From Desulfobacteraceae bacterium (GTDB taxonomy: Bacteria; Desulfobacterota; DSM-4660; Desulfatiglandales; JALVMZ01): 7,950 nt of DNA. Location of the stretch: assembly GCA_027032655.1 (NCBI GenBank), contig JALVMZ010000005.1, positions 1 through 7,950 of the forward strand, written 5' to 3'. The notes beneath the pieces were generated by a model that made no database searches, had not been told where the DNA came from, and worked only from the letters and a program-made list of their open reading frames with translations. The translations under genes and the position numbers were made by a program. Every line of letters begins with the position of its first letter. Positions within the stretch are counted from its first letter, which is position 1. Below are positions 1 to 5,628 of the stretch, piece by piece.

Positions 1-273
1 GATCTCAAGGCAAGGGCCTATGACAATGGAGTATATGTGATAGCCTGCAATCAGGTGGGAGAGAATGAAGATGGTTTTTATTTTCCAGGGGTCGCCTTAA
101 TAATCAATCCATCAGGAGAGATTATCTCATCTTATAGCGGAGATCAGGAATATATGCTCATATCCGAACTGAAAAGAGATGCTATCCAGGAAGTAAAGGC
201 TCATCCCATGAAAAATTTCCTGAAAGGAAGAAGACCCCATCTCTACACTCCCCTAACAACCATTCATAAGTAA
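1..273 (+). CDS. Carbon-nitrogen hydrolase (nitrilase superfamily), C-terminal part only
   Basis: The frame is open from the first base to a TAA at 271-273, giving 90 residues that begin DLKARAYDNGVYVIACNQVG. That stretch matches the segment following the catalytic cysteine in nitrilase-superfamily amidases (ARAxENxxYVxxxNxxG). It is followed by FPGVALIINPSGEII, the usual F-x-G-x-S/A-x-I-x-P-x-G-E-I strand pair, and ends with RRPHLY, a variant of the common C-terminal RRPELY. The Glu-Lys-Cys triad lies upstream of the window, so activity and substrate cannot be judged. Family members hydrolyse amide or nitrile C-N bonds in the cytoplasm, for example N-carbamoylputrescine, omega-amides or deaminated glutathione. 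The full protein would be about 270 residues, so roughly two thirds is missing. Superfamily assignment is firm; the specific enzyme is open. An internal ATG at 37 is not a real start, because conserved sequence continues upstream of it. Confidence 0.85.
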   Translation, partial: DLKARAYDNGVYVIACNQVGENEDGFYFPGVALIINPSGEIISSYSGDQEYMLISELKRDAIQEVKAHPMKNFLKGRRPHLYTPLTTIHK

Positions 274-360
274 CAGATAGATATCATTATGGTTGAATAT
301 AATTATATGTAGTATCAGAAAAAAATAAAGCGGGGAAATGTTGATACCATCCACATGATG

Positions 361-434
361 GGCTGTCCGGGTCTTTGTTGTAGCGAATGGCGGGATGGGA
401 GACTTCTCCAGCGGAAACAAAGACCCGGGTAGCC
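361..434 (+). repeat. Imperfect inverted repeat, 19-bp stem with 36-nt loop
   Basis: The arms 367-379 (CCGGGTCTTTGTT) and 416-428 (AACAAAGACCCGG) are exact reverse complements over 13 bp. Outside them, 361-364 (GGCT) pairs with 431-434 (AGCC). The two positions in between (365/430 and 366/429) are G-T and T-G, which are wobble pairs in RNA made from the + strand. In that RNA the helix is therefore 19 bp without a bulge. In - strand RNA the same two positions are C-A mismatches. The loop contains a 4-bp mini-hairpin, GGAG at 398-401 with CTCC at 406-409. The element is much richer in GC than its surroundings. It may be a structured RNA or an inserted repeat; I cannot name a known family. Confidence 0.7.
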
Positions 435-503
435 TCTATAAAATTTATCTCAATACTTAACTCAATAGGAGATAAACCTAATATCATAATTTCTCCTGTT
501 ATT

Positions 504-525
504 CCCATTAGTTAATTGGGTTTTT
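504..525 (+). terminator. Weak intrinsic-terminator-like hairpin
   Basis: CCCA at 504-507 pairs with TGGG at 517-520. After a one-base bulge, TT at 508-509 can pair with AA at 514-515. TTTTT follows directly at 521-525. The stem is short and only partly GC, so efficiency would be low. It lies 231 bp beyond the hydrolase stop, but only 70 bp beyond the inverted repeat, so it might end a short transcript covering that repeat. Confidence 0.3.
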
Positions 526-554
526 AATTACTTAAAAATATCGGGCAATAAATA

Positions 555-584
555 TTAGAATTTGTTGAGAAATACTGCTATATT
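555..584 (+). promoter_or_regulatory. Candidate sigma-70-type promoter for the response-regulator operon
   Basis: TGC-TATATT at 576-584 is an extended -10 element (five of six matches to TATAAT). TTAGAA at 555-560 lies 18 bp upstream as a weak -35. Initiation near 590 would leave a leader of about 40 nt before the ATG at 630. I found no sigma-54 element of the TGGCAC-N5-TTGC type in this gap, so there is no sign that the regulator activates its own operon from here. AT-rich sequence yields such matches easily by chance. Confidence 0.3.
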
Positions 585-629
585 CATATATCAAAATTTT
601 AATTAATATCGCTTTTTTGGAAATACAGA

Positions 630-2006
630 ATGAAAGATAAAGGCTCAATTCTCGTAGTTGATGATGATACAGCCCACAGAACCATGCTCAGGACTCTCCT
701 GGGTGGGTGGGGATATGCCATATTTGAAGCAGATGATGGTTCAACAGCAATCCAGATGGTGAAGGATAAACCTTATGATTTGATCCTTATGGATATCAGA
801 ATGGTAAAGGTATCCGGTCTTGAGGCCCTATCTGAGATAAAGTCCTACAACCCCGCAATACCCATAATAATAATGACCGCATATTCATCTGTGGAAACAG
901 CGGTAGAGGCCCTGAAAAAGGGGGCGTATGATTATCTCACAAAACCCCTTGATTTTGATGTGCTCAGGATAACCATAGAAAGGGCAATGGAGCATCGTCA
1001 ATTAAAGGAGGAAAATCTACTCCTGAAGGAGACCCTTGGTAAGAACTTTGATACCAGAAACATAATTGCAAGAAGCAGGGCAATGCTGAAGATACTTGAT
1101 ACAGTATCCCGCGTTGCACCAACCGATTCAACAGTGCTTATCACAGGGGAATCAGGCACGGGCAAGGAATTGATAGCAGGTGCAATCCACTTTAACAGTC
1201 CCAGGAAAGGTGGGCCATTTGTGCCCATTAACTGCTCAGCCCTTTCTGAGACCCTGCTGGATACAGAGCTGTTTGGACATGAAAAGGGGGCATTTACCGG
1301 GGCAATAAAGCGAAGGGAAGGCAAATTTGTCCAGGCAAACGGGGGGACCATTTTTCTGGATGAGGTAAGTGAGATGTCCATGCTGATGCAGGCAAAGATA
1401 CTCCGAGCCATTCAGGAAAGGGAGATTATAAGGGTGGGCGGGGATGAGGTAATAAAAGTTGATGTTCGGATTATTGCTGCTACCAATAAGGACCTGGAGG
1501 CTGAGGTAAAAGAAGGACGATTCAGAGAGGATCTCTTCTGGCGACTCAATGTTGTATCAATAAACATACCACCTTTGAGGGAAAGAAGGGAGGACATACC
1601 TGTCCTTGCCAATCATTTTCTTCAAACTTTTTCGGAAAAGAACCATAAAGAGATAAAGGGATTTACTCCAGAGGCCATGGATAAGATTATACGGTATGAT
1701 TGGCATGGAAATGTCCGACAACTGATGAATGTGATTGAAAGTGCTGTTGTCATGTGTCAGTCTTCTTATATTGATGTGGAGGGTCTTCCCTTTCCAATAA
1801 AAGAGCACAAAGGGGATGATGATCAGATAATATCATCTGGAAATATGACCCTTGATGAGATAGAAAAGATAATCATTCTAAAGACCCTGGAACTTACAGG
1901 ATGGAACAAAAGTGAGACAGCAAGGAGGCTGGGAATCACCAGAAAGACCCTGAATGAAAAGTTAAAAAGATACGGATATGAACATAAAAACGGCAAAGCT
2001 AAGTGA
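630..2006 (+). CDS. Sigma-54-dependent response regulator, NtrC/AtoC class
   Basis: This cytoplasmic two-component regulator of 458 residues would bind DNA and use ATP hydrolysis to open promoters held by sigma-54 RNA polymerase. An N-terminal receiver domain (about 5-120) shows the acidic pocket D11-D12-D13, phosphoacceptor D55 in LILMDIRM, T83 and K105 in DYLTKP. A central AAA+ domain (about 145-370) carries Walker A GESGTGKE (173-180), the sigma-54 contact loop GAFTGA (220-225), Walker B GGTIFLDEV (238-246) and arginine-finger segment FREDLFWRL (298-306). A Fis-type helix-turn-helix lies at the C-terminus (about 427-449, ETARRLGITRKTLNEKLKRY). All key residues are present and the length is normal, so it should be functional. 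The ATG has only a weak ribosome site (TGGA at 618-621), but the receiver domain begins immediately. It heads a run with the AmpG-like permease. No sensor kinase or target promoter is visible here, so the signal and regulon are unknown. Confidence 0.95.
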   Translation: MKDKGSILVVDDDTAHRTMLRTLLGGWGYAIFEADDGSTAIQMVKDKPYDLILMDIRMVKVSGLEALSEIKSYNPAIPIIIMTAYSSVETAVEALKKGAYDYLTKPLDFDVLRITIERAMEHRQLKEENLLLKETLGKNFDTRNIIARSRAMLKILDTVSRVAPTDSTVLITGESGTGKELIAGAIHFNSPRKGGPFVPINCSALSETLLDTELFGHEKGAFTGAIKRREGKFVQANGGTIFLDEVSEMSMLMQAKILRAIQEREIIRVGGDEVIKVDVRIIAATNKDLEAEVKEGRFREDLFWRLNVVSINIPPLRERREDIPVLANHFLQTFSEKNHKEIKGFTPEAMDKIIRYDWHGNVRQLMNVIESAVVMCQSSYIDVEGLPFPIKEHKGDDDQIISSGNMTLDEIEKIIILKTLELTGWNKSETARRLGITRKTLNEKLKRYGYEHKNGKAK

Positions 2007-3303
2007 CACAATAGCCCTATATACTGATTTACGGCTTATAATAATCTTCTTCATGGGATTTGTAAGTGGACTTCCTTTTCTACTTACTGCATCAACCCTC
2101 TCAATCTGGCTTACAGAATCTGGAATATCACTTACAGAAATCGGCCTTTTTACACTTGTGGGAACACCATATAATCTCAAATTTCTGTGGGCTCCTTTTA
2201 TTGACAGGGTGCCTGTGCCATTGCTTCAAAGGGCACTGGGCAGAAGACGGGCATGGATGCTGGTAATACAGATACTCCTCATGGTATCCATAATAGGACT
2301 TGGTAGCACAGATCCATCAAGAACTCCTTTTCTGACGGCCATATTCAGTATTCTGGTGGCATTCTTCTCTGCAAGTCAGGACATAGTGATAGATGCCTAC
2401 AGAATAGACATACTGGAAGAGGATGAACAGGGCGCAGGTGCTGCCATGACACAGATAGGATACCGCTTCGGATTACTGGCATCCGGTGCAGGGGCACTGT
2501 ATCTGGCATCCTATCTGTCATGGAAGGTGGTATATACCATAATGGCCCTCTTGATAATTATAGGGGTCATTGCGGCAATCAAGGCACCAGTTCCAGAGAC
2601 AGACAGAAATACTCTGAAATCCCAATCCAGAGGAGCTGATTGGCTCAGGTCCACCCTTATTGAGCCCTTTGTAGAGTTTTTTAAAAGGAATAATCTCTCC
2701 ACCTCAATAATAATCCTCTCATTTATACTTTTATACAAATTTGGAGATGCCTTTGCAGGTGTTATGGCAAATCCGTTTTATATAAAGATTGGATTTACAA
2801 AGGCCCAGATTGCAACTGTGAGCAAGATATTTGGTATCACAGCAACTCTGAGTGGGGTATTTCTGGGCGGTATTCTGGTCAAAAAGATAGGGATACTGAA
2901 GAGCCTATTTATCTGTGGATTGCTACAGATGTTTTCAAATCTTATGTTTTCTCTTCAGGCAAAGATTGGGCCTGATGTGAGGTTTCTTTTCCTTACAATT
3001 GGTGTGGAGAACCTATCCGGTGGTATGGGCTCTGCTGCCTTTGTGGCATATCTCTCCATACTCTGTAACACTGCATATACGGGCACACAGTATGCACTTT
3101 TTACATCGTTTATGGCATTTGGAAGGACATGGCTATCCGCTTCCTCTGGATGGATTGCCCAGCAGACGGACTGGGTTATATTTTTTATCATATCCACATT
3201 CCTTGCCATACCAGGGCTGATAATCTTACTCTTAATGATGCGGTTTATCCCCATGAGTATCCAGAAGGGGGCAAATATCTCAGATCAAGGAGGTATCCTA
3301 TAA
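1978..3303 (+). CDS. ampG: AmpG-like MFS permease (muropeptide transporter family)
   Basis: This is an inner-membrane major facilitator protein of 441 residues. AmpG imports GlcNAc-anhydroMurNAc peptides released from peptidoglycan, driven by proton motive force, for cell-wall recycling. Family signatures are clear. The first helix reads FFMGFVSGLPFLLTASTLSIWLTE (from 24), followed by GLFTLVGTPYNLKFLWAPFIDR (56-77), then GRRRAWM (88-94). The helix-4/5 block ASQDIVIDAYRIDILEEDEQGAGAAM (132-157) continues into GYRFG. About twelve hydrophobic segments follow this pattern through to about 422. It is shorter than the Escherichia coli protein (491), as many delta-proteobacterial homologues are. Its ATG lies inside the regulator gene, overlapping it by 29 nt with no good ribosome site, so translation is probably coupled. 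The next in-frame ATG (2053) would cut into the first membrane helix. The symbol denotes family membership; some AmpG-like proteins may carry other cargo. Confidence 0.85.
   Translation: MNIKTAKLSDTIALYTDLRLIIIFFMGFVSGLPFLLTASTLSIWLTESGISLTEIGLFTLVGTPYNLKFLWAPFIDRVPVPLLQRALGRRRAWMLVIQILLMVSIIGLGSTDPSRTPFLTAIFSILVAFFSASQDIVIDAYRIDILEEDEQGAGAAMTQIGYRFGLLASGAGALYLASYLSWKVVYTIMALLIIIGVIAAIKAPVPETDRNTLKSQSRGADWLRSTLIEPFVEFFKRNNLSTSIIILSFILLYKFGDAFAGVMANPFYIKIGFTKAQIATVSKIFGITATLSGVFLGGILVKKIGILKSLFICGLLQMFSNLMFSLQAKIGPDVRFLFLTIGVENLSGGMGSAAFVAYLSILCNTAYTGTQYALFTSFMAFGRTWLSASSGWIAQQTDWVIFFIISTFLAIPGLIILLLMMRFIPMSIQKGANISDQGGIL
3287..3294 (+). promoter_or_regulatory. Strong ribosome binding site for the cupin gene
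   Basis: AAGGAGGT lies within the last codons of the permease gene, nine bases before the ATG at 3304. It is close to a full anti-16S match and fixes that start. It also suggests the cupin is translated more strongly than the permease, whose own site is poor. Confidence 0.8.
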
Positions 3304-3702
3304 ATGAAACAGAAAGTTGAGATTCAGAATCTGCCCATTACAGAGGAATTCTTAAGGGAAAAGAGGCTGATTCAGGATCGGGGCGAGCTTGCACTGATTG
3401 AGGATGGGAAGACCTTCAAACACCTTGGATATTTCAGTCTGAACAGGGGAGAGAACTTTTTCAGGGGTGGTCATTTTCACAGAATAAAAATAGAGTGTTT
3501 TTATATTATCAGCGGGAAATTGCTTGTTGAATTGGTGGATGTTGAATCAGGGGAAGCTGAGAGCATTATCTTAAAAGAGGGTCAGAAGGTCAAAATTTAT
3601 CCCATGTGTGCCCATAGATTCTCTGCCCTGGAAGATGCTCAGGTTATTGAATATTATGACTCTACCTATAATCCTGATGACGATATAAAATACAACTTCT
3701 AA
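3304..3702 (+). CDS. Single-domain cupin protein, RmlC/WxcM-like fold
   Basis: The 132-residue product has a cupin motif 1 running from G56 to G71: H57-x-H59-(x4)-E64-(x6)-G71 in HFHRIKIECFYIISG, exactly the spacing of the G-x5-HxH-x3,4-E-x6-G pattern. Motif 2 is less standard: EGQKVKIYPMCAH supplies P100 and H104, with the usual glycine replaced and one residue fewer. H57, H59, E64 and H104 could together hold a metal ion. The look of the barrel recalls cupins near dTDP-sugar epimerases and ketoisomerases, but no sugar-nucleotide genes lie nearby, so substrate and reaction are unknown. The ATG follows the permease stop codon with no gap and has a strong ribosome site, so it belongs to the same operon. 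A role as a small-molecule-binding or sugar-modifying protein is a guess from fold alone. The fold assignment is good; the function is open. Confidence 0.75.
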   Translation: MKQKVEIQNLPITEEFLREKRLIQDRGELALIEDGKTFKHLGYFSLNRGENFFRGGHFHRIKIECFYIISGKLLVELVDVESGEAESIILKEGQKVKIYPMCAHRFSALEDAQVIEYYDSTYNPDDDIKYNF

Positions 3703-3720
3703 ATTAATATGAATTCTTTT

Positions 3721-3728
3721 GAGGAGGT
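3721..3728 (+). promoter_or_regulatory. Strong ribosome binding site for yjbQ
   Basis: GAGGAGGT ends five bases before the ATG at 3734. It supports this start and independent, efficient translation of the YjbQ gene in the 31-bp gap after the cupin stop. Confidence 0.8.
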
Positions 3729-3733
3729 AGAAT

Positions 3734-4135
3734 ATGTCATCAACAATTAATGTGAGGACAGGCTCAAGGGTGGAAATGGTTGATATAACCAATGAGGTAA
3801 GAAATGAGATTTCCAATTCAGGCATAAGAGATGGTATTGCCATCATTTATGTGCCCCATACAACTGCTGGAATCACAATTAATGAAGGGGCTGATCCTGC
3901 TGTCTGTAGAGACATCATTCAGAAACTGAATCAACTTGTCCCTGCAAATGCAGGATACCATCACCTGGAAGGGAATGCAGATAGCCACATAAAGGCAACC
4001 TTAGTTGGAAGCTCTGTCCATGTGATTGTTGAAAAGGGTGCTCCTTTGCTGGGGACATGGCAGAAGATATTCTTCTGTGAATTTGATGGCCCCAGATCAA
4101 GAAGGGTATTTATTAAAATAATAAAAGGGGATTAA
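3734..4135 (+). CDS. yjbQ: YjbQ/UPF0047 family protein (secondary thiamine-phosphate synthase)
   Basis: The 133-residue protein is full length for the family and carries its signature blocks in order. These are VPHTTAGITINE (40-51), DPAVCRDI (54-61), YHHLEGNADSHIKATLVG (75-92) and LLGTWQKIFFCEFDGPRSRR (105-124). Conserved H42, H77 and H85 line the putative active site. Family members have weak thiamine-phosphate synthase activity in vitro, which rescues thiE mutants; their true cellular role is unsettled. It is small, soluble and presumably cytoplasmic. It is the last gene of the response regulator/permease/cupin run, and its stop is one base from the end of the convergent ATP-grasp gene. No thiamine genes lie nearby, so the context does not support a dedicated thiamine role. 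Confidence 0.92.
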   Translation: MSSTINVRTGSRVEMVDITNEVRNEISNSGIRDGIAIIYVPHTTAGITINEGADPAVCRDIIQKLNQLVPANAGYHHLEGNADSHIKATLVGSSVHVIVEKGAPLLGTWQKIFFCEFDGPRSRRVFIKIIKGD

Positions 4136-4136
4136 A

Positions 4137-4988
4137 CTATATAACCAGCTTTACGGGGGCAGGATCAATACCTTTTGCAGCAAACCACTCCTTTATGGCA
4201 TTACATAGCAACTCATAATAACGGGATGATCCACCAAGACCCCTCCTTCCAAAATAGTAGTTTATCTCGAGGAATAAAGGGCTCCCCCCTTTCATGGGGA
4301 AAACCATATCTATGGCAGCCAGATTAATTCCACTGAGTTCTTGGAATTTCTTTACCATATCGAGTCCCTTTAACTGAAGTTCCGGCCTCCACTCACTATC
4401 CACATAGGCTCCCCTTGAAATGGTGGTAATTGCTTCATCTTTGTTGTTTGACCGTTTCCAGTAGGTAATAATACTTTTTCCTATTATTACTGCCCTCAGC
4501 ACATTACCACCACAATCCACAGCATCCTGGGAAATAAATAATTCCATATTATATTTTTCAATTGACTCAAGGGACTGTAACACATCCTCGAGCTCTCCTT
4601 TATTCCTAATATAAAAGACCCCCTCCCCTTCATGGGTCTTATCTCTCTTAATAAAAAAGGGATAGTCATGAGGAACCCCATTCCTTAAGACAAATGAGTT
4701 AAAATCAGATACCGAATTCCACACCATTGTCCGGGGATGAGGGATTGAAAATCTCCTGAAAAGGTCCACCTGTCGTGCCTTCCCCTGATAAGAAAATCTT
4801 AATTCATAATTGGGGAACAGCACAGCAGTTGAATTTTTACATGCATTGAACAGAGAAAAGGCGCAGGCCTGAGGCAGTATAATACCCTTTGCCCTTTTGA
4901 TTAAATCTAAATGTCCCTGATTTAATTTTTTATCTCCCAGAATAATCTGGGTATCTGCAGTGATACATGGATGAAATGATATAATCAT
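4137..4988 (-). CDS. ATP-grasp domain protein, RimK-like
   Basis: This 283-residue soluble protein looks like a stand-alone ATP-grasp ligase. The N-terminal part (about 1-75) would be the pre-ATP-grasp fold. The ATP-binding part shows FFIKRDKTHEGEGVFYI (111-127), with K114 as the nucleotide lysine and a glycine-rich loop at 119-123. VLRAVIIGKSIITYWKR (163-179) is a RimK-like strand pair with R165. The C-terminal part shows AAIDMVF (224-230) and FLEINYYFGRRGLGG (239-253), with D227, E241 and N243 as likely magnesium ligands. Such enzymes join a carboxylate to an amine or thiol through an acylphosphate. The substrate here is unknown, and no peptide, cofactor or partner ligase gene lies beside it. 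An AGGA seven bases before the ATG supports the start. It is transcribed alone on the - strand and runs into yjbQ tail to tail. It could act on amino acids, glutamate tails or a cofactor. Confidence 0.75.
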   Translation of the reverse strand: MIISFHPCITADTQIILGDKKLNQGHLDLIKRAKGIILPQACAFSLFNACKNSTAVLFPNYELRFSYQGKARQVDLFRRFSIPHPRTMVWNSVSDFNSFVLRNGVPHDYPFFIKRDKTHEGEGVFYIRNKGELEDVLQSLESIEKYNMELFISQDAVDCGGNVLRAVIIGKSIITYWKRSNNKDEAITTISRGAYVDSEWRPELQLKGLDMVKKFQELSGINLAAIDMVFPMKGGSPLFLEINYYFGRRGLGGSSRYYELLCNAIKEWFAAKGIDPAPVKLVI

Positions 4989-5104
4989 TCCGAATTCCTG
5001 AAATAGTTTCTTTGACTTTTTTTCTATTTAATAGTAATAAAAAATATATCATTTGCAAGTAGCCAGATGTTGCTATCTCTATAAAGAGGGGGATTTTAAT
5101 TATT
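4989..5104. promoter_or_regulatory. Divergent promoter region between the ATP-grasp and FmdB-type genes
   Basis: Both flanking genes start away from this AT-rich 116-bp gap, so it must hold the promoter for each unless transcription enters from elsewhere. On the + strand TTGACT (5012-5017) is a good -35, but the best -10 at the right distance, TAATAA (5035-5040), is poor. On the - strand TTGCAA (5058-5053) with TACTAT 16 bp further on is a fair pair. AGAGGGGG at 5085-5092 is the likely ribosome site for the + strand gene, about 12 bases from its ATG, which is rather far. I see no clear operator or riboswitch. Confidence 0.4.
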
Positions 5105-5353
5105 ATGCCCATTTTTGAATTTCGGTGTCTTAAATGCGGGGAGGTCTTTGAGAAACTGTTTCTTTCATCAGACGAAAAGGTGGAATTAATATGTCCAAAA
5201 TGCAGTTCTGATGACCTTGAAAGGGTCCTTAGCAGGTCAAACTATGTAATGTCAGCAGGCCCATCAGGAAAACAGCCAAAATTAACAGAAAAAACATGTG
5301 GCCCCGGGAATAAATGTTTCACATTGGATATTCCTGGTCCCACCAAGGACTAA
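5105..5353 (+). CDS. FmdB-type zinc ribbon protein
   Basis: The 82-residue protein begins MPIFEFRCLKCGEVFEKLF, the hallmark start of the FmdB/CxxC-CxxC regulatory zinc ribbon family. C8 and C11 pair with C30 and C33 (CPKC) to bind one zinc. The usual D/S-x-x-L-E-R-V-L-S segment follows at 36-43. The C-terminal tail carries two further cysteines (C65, C71) and ends TLDIPGPTKD; I recall similar tails in delta-proteobacterial members. FmdB was named as a putative regulator of formamidase and amidase genes, but the function of this wider family is not established. It heads a + strand run with an 84-residue unknown protein and the HEAT protein. It is probably a small cytoplasmic metal-binding or nucleic-acid-binding protein. 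Confidence 0.88.
   Translation: MPIFEFRCLKCGEVFEKLFLSSDEKVELICPKCSSDDLERVLSRSNYVMSAGPSGKQPKLTEKTCGPGNKCFTLDIPGPTKD
5345..5349 (+). promoter_or_regulatory. Ribosome binding site that decides the start of the 84-residue gene
   Basis: AAGGA sits at the very end of the FmdB-type gene, six bases before the ATG at 5356. An in-frame ATG 14 codons upstream (5314) lies well inside the FmdB-type coding sequence and has no comparable site, so 5356 is preferred. Confidence 0.7.
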
Positions 5354-5355
5354 TC

Positions 5356-5610
5356 ATGGATGTAAAAAGAGTGGACTCCGTTGAGGCAGAATTAACCGAT
5401 GAAGAGCTTACAAGAATAAGGGAACTTTTCTTCACTGAGATTGAACCAAAACTAAAAAGCATAGATGCCAAACTGGGAAATATTAACTGCAGTTTTGCAG
5501 GAGAGAAATACCATAACTGGGTATTAGAATTCAGGTCAGAAGGTGATGGATTTGATATCGTAAACATTGAATATGATCCAGAGGCTGATACCATAGATAT
5601 TGACCTCTGA
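5356..5610 (+). CDS. Small acidic protein of unknown function (84 residues)
   Basis: I do not recognise this protein. From the ATG at 5356 it has 84 residues and is strongly acidic, with one cysteine (C45), no signal peptide and no membrane segment. Residues about 10-40 look helical (ELTDEELTRIRELFFTEIEP), and the rest alternates strand-like stretches (NWVLEFRS, FDIVNIEYDP, TIDIDL), giving a simple alpha-plus-beta outline. It starts two bases after the FmdB-type stop and ends 18 bases before the zinc-finger/HEAT gene, which has its own AAAGGA site at 5616-5621. It is therefore the middle gene of a three-gene operon. The reading frame, ribosome site and packing argue that it is real. It could be a partner or adaptor for one neighbour; that is inference only. 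Confidence 0.8.
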   Translation: MDVKRVDSVEAELTDEELTRIRELFFTEIEPKLKSIDAKLGNINCSFAGEKYHNWVLEFRSEGDGFDIVNIEYDPEADTIDIDL

Positions 5611-5628
5611 AAAATAAAGGAAATAAAC

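Larger units (their letters stand above)
274..629. other. Gene-free gap of 356 bp with structured repeat
   Basis: No convincing protein-coding sequence is visible on either strand. A 73-codon reading frame on the - strand (508-287) spans most of the gap, but it has no ribosome binding site I can see and resembles no family I recognise. The gap holds a long inverted repeat (361-434), a small hairpin followed by five T (504-525), a consensus TATAAT at 298-303 and a candidate promoter for the next gene (555-584). It is very AT-rich except for the island at about 331-434. That island could be a small RNA gene, an inserted repeat element, or leftover DNA. Confidence 0.6.

Noticed and set aside
287..508. 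73-codon - strand reading frame across the inverted repeat
   Set aside because: No ribosome site, no recognisable domain, and its sequence is largely dictated by the inverted repeat and AT-rich flanks. A degenerate coding repeat cannot be fully excluded.
998..1411. 137-codon - strand frame opposite the AAA+ domain
   Set aside because: It mirrors a highly conserved gene in another frame, is serine- and phenylalanine-rich as such shadows are, and has no supporting start signal.
2476..2498. Sigma-54 promoter-like TGGCAT..TGCA within the permease gene
   Set aside because: Spacing is one base short of the GG-GC rule and the site is inside coding sequence with no gene start downstream.
5314..5355. 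Upstream ATG extending the 84-residue protein by 14 residues
   Set aside because: It lies inside the FmdB-type gene and lacks a ribosome site, while the ATG at 5356 has AAGGA six bases before it.
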